This document shows positions 51,662 through 61,186 of a DNA stretch of 64,000 nucleotides, one piece after another (positions within the stretch are counted from its first letter, which is position 1; each line of letters begins with the position of its first letter). Position numbers and translations under genes: made by a program. The notes below the pieces were generated by a model that worked only from the letters and a program-made list of their open reading frames with translations, was not told where the DNA came from and did no database searches. Source of the DNA: Microbulbifer sp. YPW16 (GTDB taxonomy: Bacteria; Pseudomonadota; Gammaproteobacteria; Pseudomonadales; Cellvibrionaceae). Location of the stretch: positions 1,534,501 to 1,598,500 of the forward strand of contig NZ_CP089928.1 in the NCBI RefSeq assembly GCF_021290385.1, written 5' to 3'.

Positions 51662-52222
51662 ATGAAACTATCCAGTCAGTCGCAGGCGTTCGTGCTGCAC
51701 TTTGGCGAGATGGGCAGTCGCTGGGGCTTCAATCGCACCGTGGGGCAGATGCTGGCCCTACTGACGATACACAGTGAACCCCTCAATGCGGACCAACTCG
51801 GTGAGGCACTGAAAATCAGCCGCGGCAATGTGAGCATGGGACTCAAGGAGCTGCAGGCCTGGCGCCTGGTGGAATTGCATCACCGGCCGGGCGACCGCAA
51901 GGATTACTTTACCGCCGCCGGATCCATCTGGGATATGGCCCGCACCGTATTCGAGGAGCGTCGCAAGCGCGAGCTGGACCCCACACTGTCATTGTTGCGC
52001 CAGCTGCTGCTGAATGATCCCCAGGATGAAGAGGAAGTCCGCGCCCAGGAGCGCATGCAGGAGGTCTATACGCTGCTGGAACTACTCGATGAATTTGCCA
52101 CCACATTGAGCCGCCTGAGCGAGGATGACCTCCTGCGGCTGATGAAAATGGGCTCCGGCCTCAGCCGGCTGCTCGACCTGCGGGAAAAACTCAAGGGGGG
52201 ATCTTCCGGCGCCGGGGACTGA
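51662..52222 (+). CDS. GbsR/MarR-type transcriptional regulator
   Basis: A 186-aa winged-helix regulator. HTH and wing: NADQLGEALKISRGNVSMGL with KELQAWRLVELHHRPGDRKD. A helical C-terminal dimerisation part follows. The start GRWGFNRTVGQMLALL-like (SRWGFNRTVGQMLALL) is characteristic of the GbsR branch. It is followed 92 bp later by cydAB on the same strand, so it probably regulates the bd oxidase, and possibly itself via the palindrome at 51632-51649. The ligand is unknown. Confidence 0.88.
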   Translation: MKLSSQSQAFVLHFGEMGSRWGFNRTVGQMLALLTIHSEPLNADQLGEALKISRGNVSMGLKELQAWRLVELHHRPGDRKDYFTAAGSIWDMARTVFEERRKRELDPTLSLLRQLLLNDPQDEEEVRAQERMQEVYTLLELLDEFATTLSRLSEDDLLRLMKMGSGLSRLLDLREKLKGGSSGAGD

Positions 52223-52314
52223 CATCCTCCCCGCGCAGACCGCTTTTACCGTCCGGGCGCGCCAGAGCATCTATCCTATTAGCCTCGGGGTGCCCATCAT
52301 CTACCGAGGTAGCC

Positions 52315-53694
52315 ATGTTAGATACTCTGGTCCTGTCAAGGATACAGTTCGCCGCCAACATCAGTTTCCATATTCTCTTTCCCGCCATCACCATGGCACT
52401 GGCCTGGATACTGTTCTTTTTCAAACTGCGCCACCAGCAGACCGGTGATCCAGTGTGGATGCGCGCCTATCGCTTCTGGGTCAAGGTCTTCGCGCTGACA
52501 TTTGCGCTCGGGGTCGTCAGCGGCATCACCATGTCCTTCCAGTTCGGCACCAACTGGCCCGGCTTTATGGAAACCGTGGGAAATATCGCGGGCCCCCTGC
52601 TCGGCTATGAAGTTCTTACCGCGTTTTTCCTCGAGGCCACCTTCCTCGGCATCATGCTCTTCGGCATTGATCGGGTACCTAACTGGCTGCATACCGTATC
52701 CGCCCTGGTGGTGGCGATTGGTACTTCCATCTCCGCATTCTGGATCCTGGCACTCAACTCATGGATGCAGACCCCGGCGGGATTCGAGATACGGGACGGC
52801 GTGGTGCATGCCACCAGCTGGCTCGAGGTCATCTTCAATCCATCTTTCCCATACCGTTATACCCATATGATGCTGGCCTCGGGGCTGACCGCTGCATTTT
52901 TTGTCGCCGGGCTTTCCGCGTACCGCATTCTCAGGGGCGACGAGAAACTCGCTCCACGCCTGTCACTCAAGACCGGACTGGTGATGGCAGCTGTGCTGGC
53001 ACCAATCCAGGCTTATGTTGGCGACCTGCACGGCCTGAACACCCTTGAGCACCAGCCACAGAAAATTGCTGCCATGGAGGGTATCTGGGAAACGGAGCGC
53101 GGCGCACCCCTGTTGTTGTTTGCAATCCCCGACGAGAAGGAACGCACAAACCACCTGGAAGTCGCGATACCCCACTTGGCCAGCCTTATTCTCACTCATG
53201 ATGCCGATGGCGAAATCCGCGGCCTGGACGAATTCAAGGATAATCACCCGCCAGTGGCACCACTGTTTTTCGGCTTTCGCATCATGGTGGGAATGGGAAT
53301 ACTGATGCTGCTCACCGCCTGGGGCGGCTGTTACCTGCTGCTCAGGCGGGGGGAACTACCACGCTGGACCCTACGCGTGCTGGTAGGTATGACCTTCTCC
53401 GGCTGGGTGGCGACCCTTGCCGGTTGGTATGTCACGGAAATTGGCCGCCAACCCTGGCTGGTTACCGGCGTGCTCAGAACCGCCGATGCGGTGACGCCCC
53501 TGGCGCCCGCGAACGTCGGTTTTTCCCTGACCCTCTACCTGGCGGTATACGTCATCCTGATGTACGCGTATATCCATACGCTTAAAGTCATGGCGCTCAA
53601 GGCCGTCAAGGTCGAGGAGTTCGAAACCGAGTCCCCGTCCGCCGAGGGCAGCACTACCAGCCTGCCCGGATCAGCCGAGGAGGGTTCAGCATGA
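52315..53694 (+). CDS. cydA: Cytochrome bd-type quinol oxidase subunit I
   Basis: A 459-aa membrane protein that oxidises quinol and carries hemes b558, b595 and d. His19 (NISFHILFPA), the His in PYRYTHMMLASG and the later conserved GWVATLAGWYVTEIGRQPW are all in place. The Q-loop region (about residues 245-310) is short, as in cyanide-insensitive CIO-type oxidases of pseudomonads. The protein is shorter than E. coli CydA (522 aa). It overlaps cydB by 4 bp (ATGA). Confidence 0.95.
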   Translation: MLDTLVLSRIQFAANISFHILFPAITMALAWILFFFKLRHQQTGDPVWMRAYRFWVKVFALTFALGVVSGITMSFQFGTNWPGFMETVGNIAGPLLGYEVLTAFFLEATFLGIMLFGIDRVPNWLHTVSALVVAIGTSISAFWILALNSWMQTPAGFEIRDGVVHATSWLEVIFNPSFPYRYTHMMLASGLTAAFFVAGLSAYRILRGDEKLAPRLSLKTGLVMAAVLAPIQAYVGDLHGLNTLEHQPQKIAAMEGIWETERGAPLLLFAIPDEKERTNHLEVAIPHLASLILTHDADGEIRGLDEFKDNHPPVAPLFFGFRIMVGMGILMLLTAWGGCYLLLRRGELPRWTLRVLVGMTFSGWVATLAGWYVTEIGRQPWLVTGVLRTADAVTPLAPANVGFSLTLYLAVYVILMYAYIHTLKVMALKAVKVEEFETESPSAEGSTTSLPGSAEEGSA

Positions 53695-54722
53695 ATACCG
53701 AGATCCTGAGCGAAAGCCTGACCTATGCGCAGTGGCTACCAGTCATTTTTATCGGCCTGATGGGACTGGCCATTTTGATCTACGCCATCCTGGACGGTTA
53801 TGACCTGGGGGTTGGCATACTCTTGCCCATGAGTTCCGCCGACGAGTTAAAACGTGACACCATGATTGCCTCTATTGGTCCCTTCTGGGACGCCAATGAA
53901 ACCTGGCTGGTGCTGGCCATTGGCATCCTCCTGATCGCTTTCCCTGTCGCCCATAGCATGGTCCTGATGAACCTCTACATCCCTGCGGCGATTATGCTGG
54001 TTGGACTGATCATGCGCGGGGTCGCCTTCGACTTCCGCGCCAAGGCGGCGGTGGACCTGAAGCTGACCTGGGACCGGACTTTCAAGGCCGGCTCACTGCT
54101 CACCACTCTCGCCCAGGGATACATGCTGGGGCAGTATGTGATGGGGTTCGACACCCATTGGAACGCCCTGCTGTTCTCCGGGTTGAGTGCGTTCGGCGTA
54201 ACTGCTGCTTACAGTTATGTTGGTGGCGCGTGGCTGGTAATGAAAACCGAGGGCGAGCTACAGAAACGTGCCGTGCGCTGGACACAGCAGGCGGGACGGG
54301 CAACATTCCTCGGGGTAGTGGCGGTGTCAGTGGTCAACCCCATGGTAAACCCCGGGGTTTTTGACCGATGGTTCACTTACCCCCTGGTAATGTTCGTCCT
54401 GCTGATACCGACCGTGTGCTTTGCCGTTTTCCTGTTCAATGACCGCCTGCTGAAACGGCTGCCCAAGGAAAACGACCGGCACTGCCGTGTGCCTTTCTTC
54501 CTGACGGTCGCGGTCTTCGTGCTCTGCTTCACCGGGCTTGCCTTCAGCTTCTTTCCCGAGATCGTCCCCGGCAGGCTCGATATCTGGGAGGCCGCCAGTG
54601 CCACTGAATCACTGACTTTTATCCTGGTAGGCGCCGTAATCGTCGTACCACTCATCCTGGCCTATACGGCCCTGGCCTACCGGGTTTTCCACGGCAAGGC
54701 CACTGCACTCAAGTACCACTGA
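53691..54722 (+). CDS. cydB: Cytochrome bd-type quinol oxidase subunit II
   Basis: A 343-aa membrane partner of CydA with about eight helices. The signature AILDGYDLGVGILLP near the N-terminus and PFWDANETWLVLAIGILLIA follow the family. No cydX-like small gene was recognised downstream, as is common in the CIO group. It is the last gene of the operon. Confidence 0.95.
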   Translation: MNTEILSESLTYAQWLPVIFIGLMGLAILIYAILDGYDLGVGILLPMSSADELKRDTMIASIGPFWDANETWLVLAIGILLIAFPVAHSMVLMNLYIPAAIMLVGLIMRGVAFDFRAKAAVDLKLTWDRTFKAGSLLTTLAQGYMLGQYVMGFDTHWNALLFSGLSAFGVTAAYSYVGGAWLVMKTEGELQKRAVRWTQQAGRATFLGVVAVSVVNPMVNPGVFDRWFTYPLVMFVLLIPTVCFAVFLFNDRLLKRLPKENDRHCRVPFFLTVAVFVLCFTGLAFSFFPEIVPGRLDIWEAASATESLTFILVGAVIVVPLILAYTALAYRVFHGKATALKYH

Positions 54723-54728
54723 AAAAAA

Positions 54729-54751
54729 CCGGGGCCAAACAAGGGCCCCGG
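54729..54751. terminator. Hairpin after cydB
   Basis: CCGGGGCC-AAACAA-GGGCCCCGG. The flanking A-run is on the left, so a T-run follows on the minus strand; it acts best for leftward transcription but may also cap cydAB. Confidence 0.55.
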
Positions 54752-55592
54752 ATAGCCCGGCGCGGCCGCAGTCATGTCGGTTCGCGCCAATCTCCCGGCT
54801 CCTTCACCAACCAGCTCCCTTTCAGGCACAAGCTCTGTGCCCCACTGGCACGATCACTGAAATCATTGAAATTACCGAAGGGTCGGCCTGAATGCCCGTG
54901 CACTCCCGGAGCCGCAGGCTGGCGTTCATTATCAAGCTGAATAAATGTTCGAGTTAAGCAGGTGCTTATAAAGTATTTGCGACCGGAAATATATTTTTTG
55001 AGACATACATCAAATTCATTGAATTGCTGCCACATTGCTCACAAAAAAAGGATGATAGCGATCTTTCCAACGCCAACAAAAGTTTATACCATTCAGGCTC
55101 TTGAAATAATCTAATAATAAAAGCCGTTCTATAAGTACAAGAATAAGTAGCGGCCATATAAGAAAAATAATCTCAAGAGCGAAACCGGTAGCGGCATGCC
55201 CATGGCATCCACTACCTACAATCCCGACAGTGTTATCACACGGGATAAACCTTAAAAAAATATTGTTATTGCAATGGACGCTAAAACTAAATGCCTCAAC
55301 AAAAAACCCCAATTCCATCCAGAAAGTAGCACCGAAGGGCGACGCCTGTTGCGAGCGCCCGGGGATCCGGCCATCAGCTGATCGCTGACCGGAATCCATT
55401 CGAAGCCAGTGCTCGCGACGCGAGAGCCCCACAGCCCGTGGTGCACTCCGGGCGCGCCTGCGCACTGTTTCCTCTGCGTAACTGCCGTGGGTATATACCT
55501 GCCGGTTGGGCAGCGGATGCCTGAAGGTGAACTACTGGAGCAAGGAATTGAGCGAAACTGATCAACTGATCCAGACCAAGCGCAGCATAGCG
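54752..55592. other. Long A+T-rich intergenic region
   Basis: About 840 bp without a convincing gene. A minus-strand frame at 55016-55318 encodes about 100 residues with a hydrophobic stretch (ALEIIFLIWPLLILVLIERL), suggesting a small membrane protein or a remnant, but no RBS is seen. The section 54960-55330 is distinctly A+T-rich, consistent with acquired DNA. Confidence 0.35.
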
Positions 55593-56213
55593 ATGCCGCG
55601 CAGACCGCAGCGACGGAATGGTCGGGAAAAATACGAGAAATTACTGGATAGCCTGGAAGCGCTGCTTTTCGCCAAAGAGGCCAGCGAAATCACCCTTGCG
55701 GACCTCAGCGATGCCGCAGGGGTGCCCACAGCTTCTATTTATCATTTCTTTCCCAGCAAAGACGCAGCGATTACTGCCCTGGCTGAGCGCTACTTCGATA
55801 CCAGCTTTAACGAAGGGGCTTTTCGGCCGGGAGAAACCGAGTTCAGCAGCTGGCAGGAGATGGTATGCCTGGTCTGCGAGAGAGCCCTGTCCTATTACCA
55901 GTCCAACGAATCCATGCAGAAGCTGCGCTTCGGACCGGATGGAAGCTGGGCCATTCGCGACCTGGTCCTGTCGAACAACCAGCGACTGGCACAGATCCTC
56001 TACGATTCCTGTATGCGGGAATTCCAGCTGCCGGACTCCAACGACTGGAACAGCCGCTTCCTGGTCGCCATCAGCATCAGCGATACCCTGTGGTCTCTTT
56101 CCTACACCCTTTACGGGCGCATCACTGACGAAATGGTCAGCGAAGCAAAGCGGGCCACCATCGCCTACCTGAAAATGTATATTGGCGAGCTGTTGGAAAA
56201 ACGCGTCGCTTAG
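55593..56213 (+). CDS. TetR-family transcriptional regulator
   Basis: A 206-aa regulator. The N-terminal HTH is EITLADLSDAAGVPTASIYH with the following FFPSKDAAITALAERY, typical of TetR proteins; the C-terminal part binds an unknown ligand. The start is uncertain: ATG 55593 (MPRRPQRRNGREKYE) has no RBS, while TTG 55548 follows GGAGCAAGGAA and would give 221 aa. It converges with the cupin gene 42 bp away. Confidence 0.88.
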   Translation: MPRRPQRRNGREKYEKLLDSLEALLFAKEASEITLADLSDAAGVPTASIYHFFPSKDAAITALAERYFDTSFNEGAFRPGETEFSSWQEMVCLVCERALSYYQSNESMQKLRFGPDGSWAIRDLVLSNNQRLAQILYDSCMREFQLPDSNDWNSRFLVAISISDTLWSLSYTLYGRITDEMVSEAKRATIAYLKMYIGELLEKRVA

Positions 56214-56255
56214 GGGCTGGCAGCGCGAGCCGGACAGCCCCGCCACCCCCATACC

Positions 56256-56912
56256 TCAGAGGTGACCGGTCTTGACGTAGATCAGCGCCCCGTCTGCTTC
56301 TGTAAACGGGGCGTGATCGCTGAAGTGGGGGTTCCTGATCCAGCTTCCCCTCGGATAGCGACCAAACTCGTCTTGAAAGGTGCCCTCCAGTACCAGGATC
56401 TCCTCCCCGCCGGGGTGGGTGTGGCGCTGAAAACGGGTATTGGGGGCCCACCGTACCAGCGCCACCCGCTCTCCATGGAACTCGTGCAGGGGCATCACCG
56501 CCAGGCCTTCCACCAGCCCCGGGAACCACTCGCTGGCACGGGTATCAATGACTTTCTGTACCGTGTCCCCCGGGTCAAACTGGTGCAGTTTGACGAAAAT
56601 CAGGCAGCCGTCACTGCCGATGCGCGGACTGTGGCTGGAACCGATCGGGTTGCGGATATAGGTGCCAGCGGGGTAAGTGCCGTGCTCGTCGGCGAACTCT
56701 CCCTCCAGCACCAGTATTTCCTCGCCGCCACCATGCTCATGGGCGGGAAACTCGCTGTCCGGCGCGTAGCGCACCAGCGAGGTCGCCCGCGCCACCTCAT
56801 CGCCAACACGGTCCAGCATCATCCTTTCCACGCCCGCGGCCGGTGACGGCGCCCATTGATAGTCTTCCGGCTTTATCACCACGCGCTGGCTGAAGTCAGC
56901 ATTCAGTTTCAT
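56256..56912 (-). CDS. Double-cupin protein (ChrR-like)
   Basis: A 218-aa protein with two cupin repeats. The metal ligands in each are HEHGGGEE (His58, 60, Glu64) with His94, and HTHPGGEE (His164, 166, Glu170) with His200. The repeats share EEILVLEGxFxDExGxYPxG, an internal duplication. ChrR-type cupins are anti-sigma or metal-dependent redox proteins, but no zinc-binding N-terminal anti-sigma domain is present here. ATG 56912 is chosen because the frame beyond it (to 57068) lacks homology-like character. Confidence 0.88.
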   Translation of the reverse strand: MKLNADFSQRVVIKPEDYQWAPSPAAGVERMMLDRVGDEVARATSLVRYAPDSEFPAHEHGGGEEILVLEGEFADEHGTYPAGTYIRNPIGSSHSPRIGSDGCLIFVKLHQFDPGDTVQKVIDTRASEWFPGLVEGLAVMPLHEFHGERVALVRWAPNTRFQRHTHPGGEEILVLEGTFQDEFGRYPRGSWIRNPHFSDHAPFTEADGALIYVKTGHL

Positions 56913-57413
56913 CGAATGTTCTCGGGAAGATTCGGGATATTTACGACGACTGGGAACCCCTGAACGAGTCCATGGCCTCCCTGCAGCCCCTGAAGCGTGT
57001 AGATGCAAGACGCAACGCGCAGCAAATGGCCGTAGCCCTTTGCAAGTGCTGCAACGCCGCAGATGCACGCTTCAGGGTCTCCCTCCGGGGCGCCCAGGCA
57101 GGCCTCCACTCTACGTTGCAGCCGCTTGAGGGGCAACCAGCCCACGCGGCTGCGCCTTGAATGGAAACCTGCCTGAAAGCCAGAGAGGCCATGAACTTAT
57201 GCAGGGTTTCCCAAGTCACAGATTACATGGTAAGCAATTGAAGCTGAATAACGCGCCCGCCAGGTAGACAATCGGGCGGGCCTGCAGAAAAACTGGCACC
57301 AAATCGCGCATCACTGGCACGACTTGGAACCAACTGGTCATGATACCGACATAAACTGCCGCCGGACCCTATCAATTCCCGGCCCGGCTGGTGGCTGCAA
57401 AAAGGAGATCAAT
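56913..57413. other. Intergenic region before ydcH-like gene
   Basis: 501 bp between the cupin gene and the YdcH-like gene. A G+C-rich imperfect hairpin (CGCCCGCC with GGGCGGG) lies near 57254-57285. No gene, tRNA or repeat was recognised. Confidence 0.4.
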
Positions 57414-57677
57414 ATGCCGTTCATTGAAGCCCACACCCTCGAGCACGATTTCCCCGAATACGCAGAGCGGATCAGGCAGCTGTACCGGGAGAACCTGGAG
57501 TTCAAGCTGGAGAGTGAGCATTACCACCAGCTGGATAAAAAGATACGTGGGCTGGAGGCTTCCGGGATAACCACGGACGACGAAAACTTTTACGCACTGA
57601 AGAGAGAGCGGGTACAGCTGAAAGATCACCTGTACCAGCAGATTGTGGAATCCAGCACTATCCCCGAACCGGGCTGA
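57414..57677 (+). CDS. YdcH family protein (DUF465), first copy
   Basis: An 87-aa helical protein of the YdcH/DUF465 family. The family core is HTLEHDFPEYAERIRQLYRE, then HYHQLDKKIRGLEASG, then LKRERVQLKDHLYQQI, a coiled hairpin. ATG 57414 has AAAGGAGAT, a strong RBS, 4 bp upstream; a frame to 57324 adds 30 residues without a site. The function is unknown. A paralogue is at 61187-61438 on the far side of the iron-uptake pair. Confidence 0.9.
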   Translation: MPFIEAHTLEHDFPEYAERIRQLYRENLEFKLESEHYHQLDKKIRGLEASGITTDDENFYALKRERVQLKDHLYQQIVESSTIPEPG

Positions 57678-58794
57678 GGGGAACACCGGCCGCCCGGCGG
57701 GCACGTCGCCTGGCCCGGGCGGTGCGCCGCTTTTCCCGCCGCCTGAACCAAAGGTAGAGACCGGTGATGGCAAGGAGTAGCGGGCTCAGCCCCAACAGGC
57801 ACCAGAGTACCCGACTGGGCAGGCCGGCGAAATTCCCGAAGTGCAGGCGGCGGTAGCTGTCGACAAACTTTGCCCCGAAGCCGGCCTCCCGGATATCCGC
57901 GCTGGCCATGAAATCCCCGCGCCGGGCATCGTAGGTAACGCTGCTGGCATACTGGCTCAGCAGCGGGTTACCAGTAGGCACATCACCCCAGAAGGTAATA
58001 TTGACCCCCGGCTCCCACGGCAGGGTGATATAGGTGGCCTCGAAACCGTCTACCCGGCGCGCCGTATCCTCACGCAGGGCCTGCAGCGATATCTCGTCGC
58101 TGTAAAGGCGCTGCTCCATCACGTAGTGCTCGTGGCCATCGGCGTGCTCCTCCATCTCGTGGGCGAAATGGGTGATGTTCCACCAGGCGCCCGTGAACCC
58201 GAGAATCAGCAGCACCGGCGAGGCGATCACTCCGGTAAGCTTGTGCAGGTCGGAAAAGTAAACCATCAATCGCGCATTCCAGCGCAGGGTAAAAAATTTC
58301 TTCCAGAACTTGCGATACAGCACTAGACCAGTAATCCCGAGCAGGCACAGCAGGATAGAAAACACACTGCTGGCCAGCATCCCCCAGTCCCCCATCAGCA
58401 GGGTGTAGTGCAGGTCCAGTAGCCAGTCGGTGAGGTTATGGGTAAGCCCGACCGGCTCCGCCAGGACCCTGCCGCTGTACTGGTCCAGCAATGCGTAGCG
58501 CCACTCGCTGCTGCCGTGCTCCATCACATACACAAGGTCTGCACGCCCGCGGTCCTGGAACAGCGCCCAGCCCACAACCTCGTAATCCGGTAACTGCCCA
58601 TCCAGGGACTGGCGCAAGTGGTCCAGTCCCAGGCGCTCCTGCCCGCCCGTATCCACACGCACCCGATCCTCCATCAGCAAGGTATCAATTTCGTGCTTGA
58701 AGACCAGGATGCTGCCGGTAACGCAAATCACCAGAAGCGGAATCACCGCAACCAGTGCCATCCAGCTATGGAGTTTAAACAGGATCTTGTTCAT
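57658..58794 (-). CDS. PepSY-associated inner-membrane protein (iron-uptake related)
   Basis: A 378-aa protein with about four transmembrane helices (LHSWMALVAVIPLLVICVTG at the N-terminus) and a large periplasmic part. The opening KLHSWMALVAVIPLLV and the closing FGNFAGLPSRVLWCLLGLSP are typical of the PepSY_TM/PiuB group, often involved in reductive release of iron from siderophores. It lies 87 bp downstream of the TonB receptor in the same direction, so it probably belongs to that operon. Confidence 0.9.
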   Translation of the reverse strand: MNKILFKLHSWMALVAVIPLLVICVTGSILVFKHEIDTLLMEDRVRVDTGGQERLGLDHLRQSLDGQLPDYEVVGWALFQDRGRADLVYVMEHGSSEWRYALLDQYSGRVLAEPVGLTHNLTDWLLDLHYTLLMGDWGMLASSVFSILLCLLGITGLVLYRKFWKKFFTLRWNARLMVYFSDLHKLTGVIASPVLLILGFTGAWWNITHFAHEMEEHADGHEHYVMEQRLYSDEISLQALREDTARRVDGFEATYITLPWEPGVNITFWGDVPTGNPLLSQYASSVTYDARRGDFMASADIREAGFGAKFVDSYRRLHFGNFAGLPSRVLWCLLGLSPLLLAITGLYLWFRRREKRRTARARRRARRAAGVPLSPVRG

Positions 58795-58820
58795 GCCTTG
58801 CCTGCCTTGAAAATACAGAA

Positions 58821-58844
58821 GGGCGACGGCCTGCGCCGTCGCCC
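58821..58844 (-). other. Hairpin between TonB receptor and PepSY genes
   Basis: GGGCGACGGC-CTGC-GCCGTCGCCC, a perfect 10-bp stem, in the gap of the operon. On the minus strand it is followed by TTCTGTATTTT, so it may partially terminate or stabilise the receptor mRNA. Confidence 0.6.
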
Positions 58845-58881
58845 ATGACTGAATCCCGGACTTCAGGAATACTGCGGTTTA

Positions 58882-61020
58882 TCAGTACACCCAGCTGACA
58901 GAAGCGCTGAAGTTGCGCGGTGCAGCATAGAATGCCTGGTCCCAGTAGAGGCTGTTGAGATACTTCTCATCAGTCAGGTTGTTGCCATTCAGAGAAACCG
59001 TCAGGTTATCGCTCACTGAATAGCGGGCAAACGCATTCACTGTGGCATAGGCATCCTGCTTCACGGTGACACCGTAGTTAGTGATACGCTCGATATCGTC
59101 CTGCCAGTTGATACCGCCACCGATCTTCAGCTGCTCCAGTGTCGGCAGGCGGTAATTCGCATAGGCCCGCAGTACACGCTCGGGTACAAATTTCCGCGCC
59201 CCCTGCCCTTCCTGGTTCTCGATCTCAAGCTCAGTCCAGCCCAGGGAAGCGTGCAGTCCCGGTGCTACTTCGCCGACCAGTTCCAGCTCATAGCCCTGGC
59301 TCTCATAGTCGCGTCCTTCGTAAACCTGTGCGCCCAACTCGGTATCGAAGTAAGCCGACTCAGCAACGTTTTCGTGCTCGGCACGAAACACCGCCAGGGA
59401 GGTATTCACTCGCCCATCAAGGAATTCACCCTTGAGGCCAAACTCATCATTGCTACCCTCGGCCGGAGCCAGGCGATTCTTGTCCGCCCCCATCTCCCGT
59501 TGCGGCATGAAGGTTTCTGTGTGGCTGGCATACACAGAGAACCGGTCAGCAAAGGTGTAGACCAGCCCGGCGTAAGGCAACACCTCGCCTGATGCACTGG
59601 TACCGTGATCCTCGCCATAACTCTCACCCGCACTGTCCCAGTCGGTCACACGGGCGCCGGTGATCAGTGACAGTGCTTCAGTCAACTTCAGGCGGGTGGC
59701 GGCATACACCGACTGTTGCTCGTCGGTCCAGTCGCTACCATTCAGGCCGTCGATAAACACCGGCTTCACCGGGGTTTTTCCTTCCCACCGGGTGAAATCC
59801 CCGACCATCGGGAAGCCATTGGTGTAGTCGTAGAGGGAGCTGTCCTCCACACTGCCTTCGGCCCGGTTGTAACCGAACACGACGTCGTGCTCGCGACCGG
59901 CAAGGGTAAAGCTTCCGCTAAGGCGCAGGTCGAAGAGGTCCTGCTGTTCGTCCAGGTTGTACTCGCTCGCATACCCGACCAGCCCCACTTCGTTGACCGG
60001 GTCGGGCAGGCTGTACATGTAAAACAGCTCGCTGGCTCCCTCGATTTCTGAATGGGTGTAGTAAGCCCTGGCCTGCCAGCCATTGCTGAATTCGTGCTGC
60101 AGCTCGACAAAGGCACTGGTGTCCACAGTGTCCCACCAGGACCAGTCCGCCGAAGTGCTGGCAGACTCGTCGTAAGCGGTGAGTGAACCATCGGTGTAAT
60201 GCAGCGGCAAGGCGCCCCACAGAGGGCTGTTGGCCCGGCTTTCCTGGTGGCTGATACCGCCAGTGAGCCGGGTGCTGGCACCCAGGTCCTGCTCGAGCAC
60301 GCCATAGGCGACATTCTTGTCGATGCCATAGCGATCCAGGTAGGAGTCGCGGCTCTCGGTGGCGGCGACAAAGCGGCCCCGCAGGGAGTCAGTGAGTGGG
60401 GCACTGATATCCGCGTCGACCCGGCGCTTGTCCCAGGAGCCGGCCGTGCCGCTGAATGCCATGCGCAGTTCGTCGAGCGGGCGCTTGCGCACCATATTGA
60501 TAGTGGCGGAGGGGTTGCCGGCGCCGGACATCAGGCCACTTGCGCCACGCACAACCTCGATTCGTTCGTAAATGGCAGTATCGATCTCACCATTCTGGTT
60601 ACCGTAGGTAGCCGGCACCCCGACACCATCCAACTGGAAGTTGGTGATATCAAATCCACGGGCGGTGTAGTAGGTGCGGTCGGTTTCGACGCTTTCCACC
60701 ATAATGCCGGGGGAAGTCTCAAGCGCCTCGTTGAGGCTGTCGATGGCAAAATCATCCAGCACTGCCCGGCTGATCAGGGAAACCGATTGTGGCGTTTCCA
60801 GCCCGGACAGGCCCAGGCCTGTGGCGGTATCCATTTCCCCCGGCAGGTACGAATCCTCCTCTTCACCGGTCACCTCCACCTGCTCCAGCGCAGTTTTCGC
60901 AGTGTCCTGCGATTGCGCGGTTTCCTGGGCCCAGGCGCCGCTGGCCGCGGCGCCATTCATCGCTATGAGGGCCGCGGCCAGCAGTGTGCGGCGCGAACCC
61001 AAAGGCTGATCAGTGCTCAC
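58882..61020 (-). CDS. TonB-dependent siderophore receptor
   Basis: A 712-aa outer-membrane receptor. The signal peptide ends AASGAWAQ. The plug domain follows (TPQSVSLISRAVLDDFAIDS; YTARGFDITNFQLDGVG; RIEVVRGASGLMSGAGNPSA) and a 22-strand barrel closes with SASVSWVY. There is no N-terminal secretin-like signalling domain, so it is a plain transporter. The plug pattern is of the FhuE/FpvA siderophore type. It is probably iron-regulated through the Fur box at 61086-61104. Confidence 0.95.
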   Translation of the reverse strand: MSTDQPLGSRRTLLAAALIAMNGAAASGAWAQETAQSQDTAKTALEQVEVTGEEEDSYLPGEMDTATGLGLSGLETPQSVSLISRAVLDDFAIDSLNEALETSPGIMVESVETDRTYYTARGFDITNFQLDGVGVPATYGNQNGEIDTAIYERIEVVRGASGLMSGAGNPSATINMVRKRPLDELRMAFSGTAGSWDKRRVDADISAPLTDSLRGRFVAATESRDSYLDRYGIDKNVAYGVLEQDLGASTRLTGGISHQESRANSPLWGALPLHYTDGSLTAYDESASTSADWSWWDTVDTSAFVELQHEFSNGWQARAYYTHSEIEGASELFYMYSLPDPVNEVGLVGYASEYNLDEQQDLFDLRLSGSFTLAGREHDVVFGYNRAEGSVEDSSLYDYTNGFPMVGDFTRWEGKTPVKPVFIDGLNGSDWTDEQQSVYAATRLKLTEALSLITGARVTDWDSAGESYGEDHGTSASGEVLPYAGLVYTFADRFSVYASHTETFMPQREMGADKNRLAPAEGSNDEFGLKGEFLDGRVNTSLAVFRAEHENVAESAYFDTELGAQVYEGRDYESQGYELELVGEVAPGLHASLGWTELEIENQEGQGARKFVPERVLRAYANYRLPTLEQLKIGGGINWQDDIERITNYGVTVKQDAYATVNAFARYSVSDNLTVSLNGNNLTDEKYLNSLYWDQAFYAAPRNFSASVSWVY

Positions 61021-61085
61021 AATCTATTCCCCTTATCGTGTCCCTGTTGTTACAGCCGGCATCATAATAGGGGGTAAACGCTTTT

Positions 61086-61104
61086 GCAAACCATTATCAT
61101 TTAG
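61086..61104 (-). promoter_or_regulatory. Candidate Fur box upstream of the TonB receptor
   Basis: GCAAACCATTATCATTTAG matches the 19-bp Fur consensus (written GATAATGATTATCATTATC) at 12 positions, including the ATTATCATT core. It lies 66 bp upstream of the receptor ATG, where it can block the promoter. Confidence 0.65.
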
Positions 61105-61186
61105 CTTTACTTGAGAGCGGTCACTGTCACCCAATGCAACTACAATTATTCCTGTGGCAGATCAAAAATTAGCCAGGAGTCGACCA

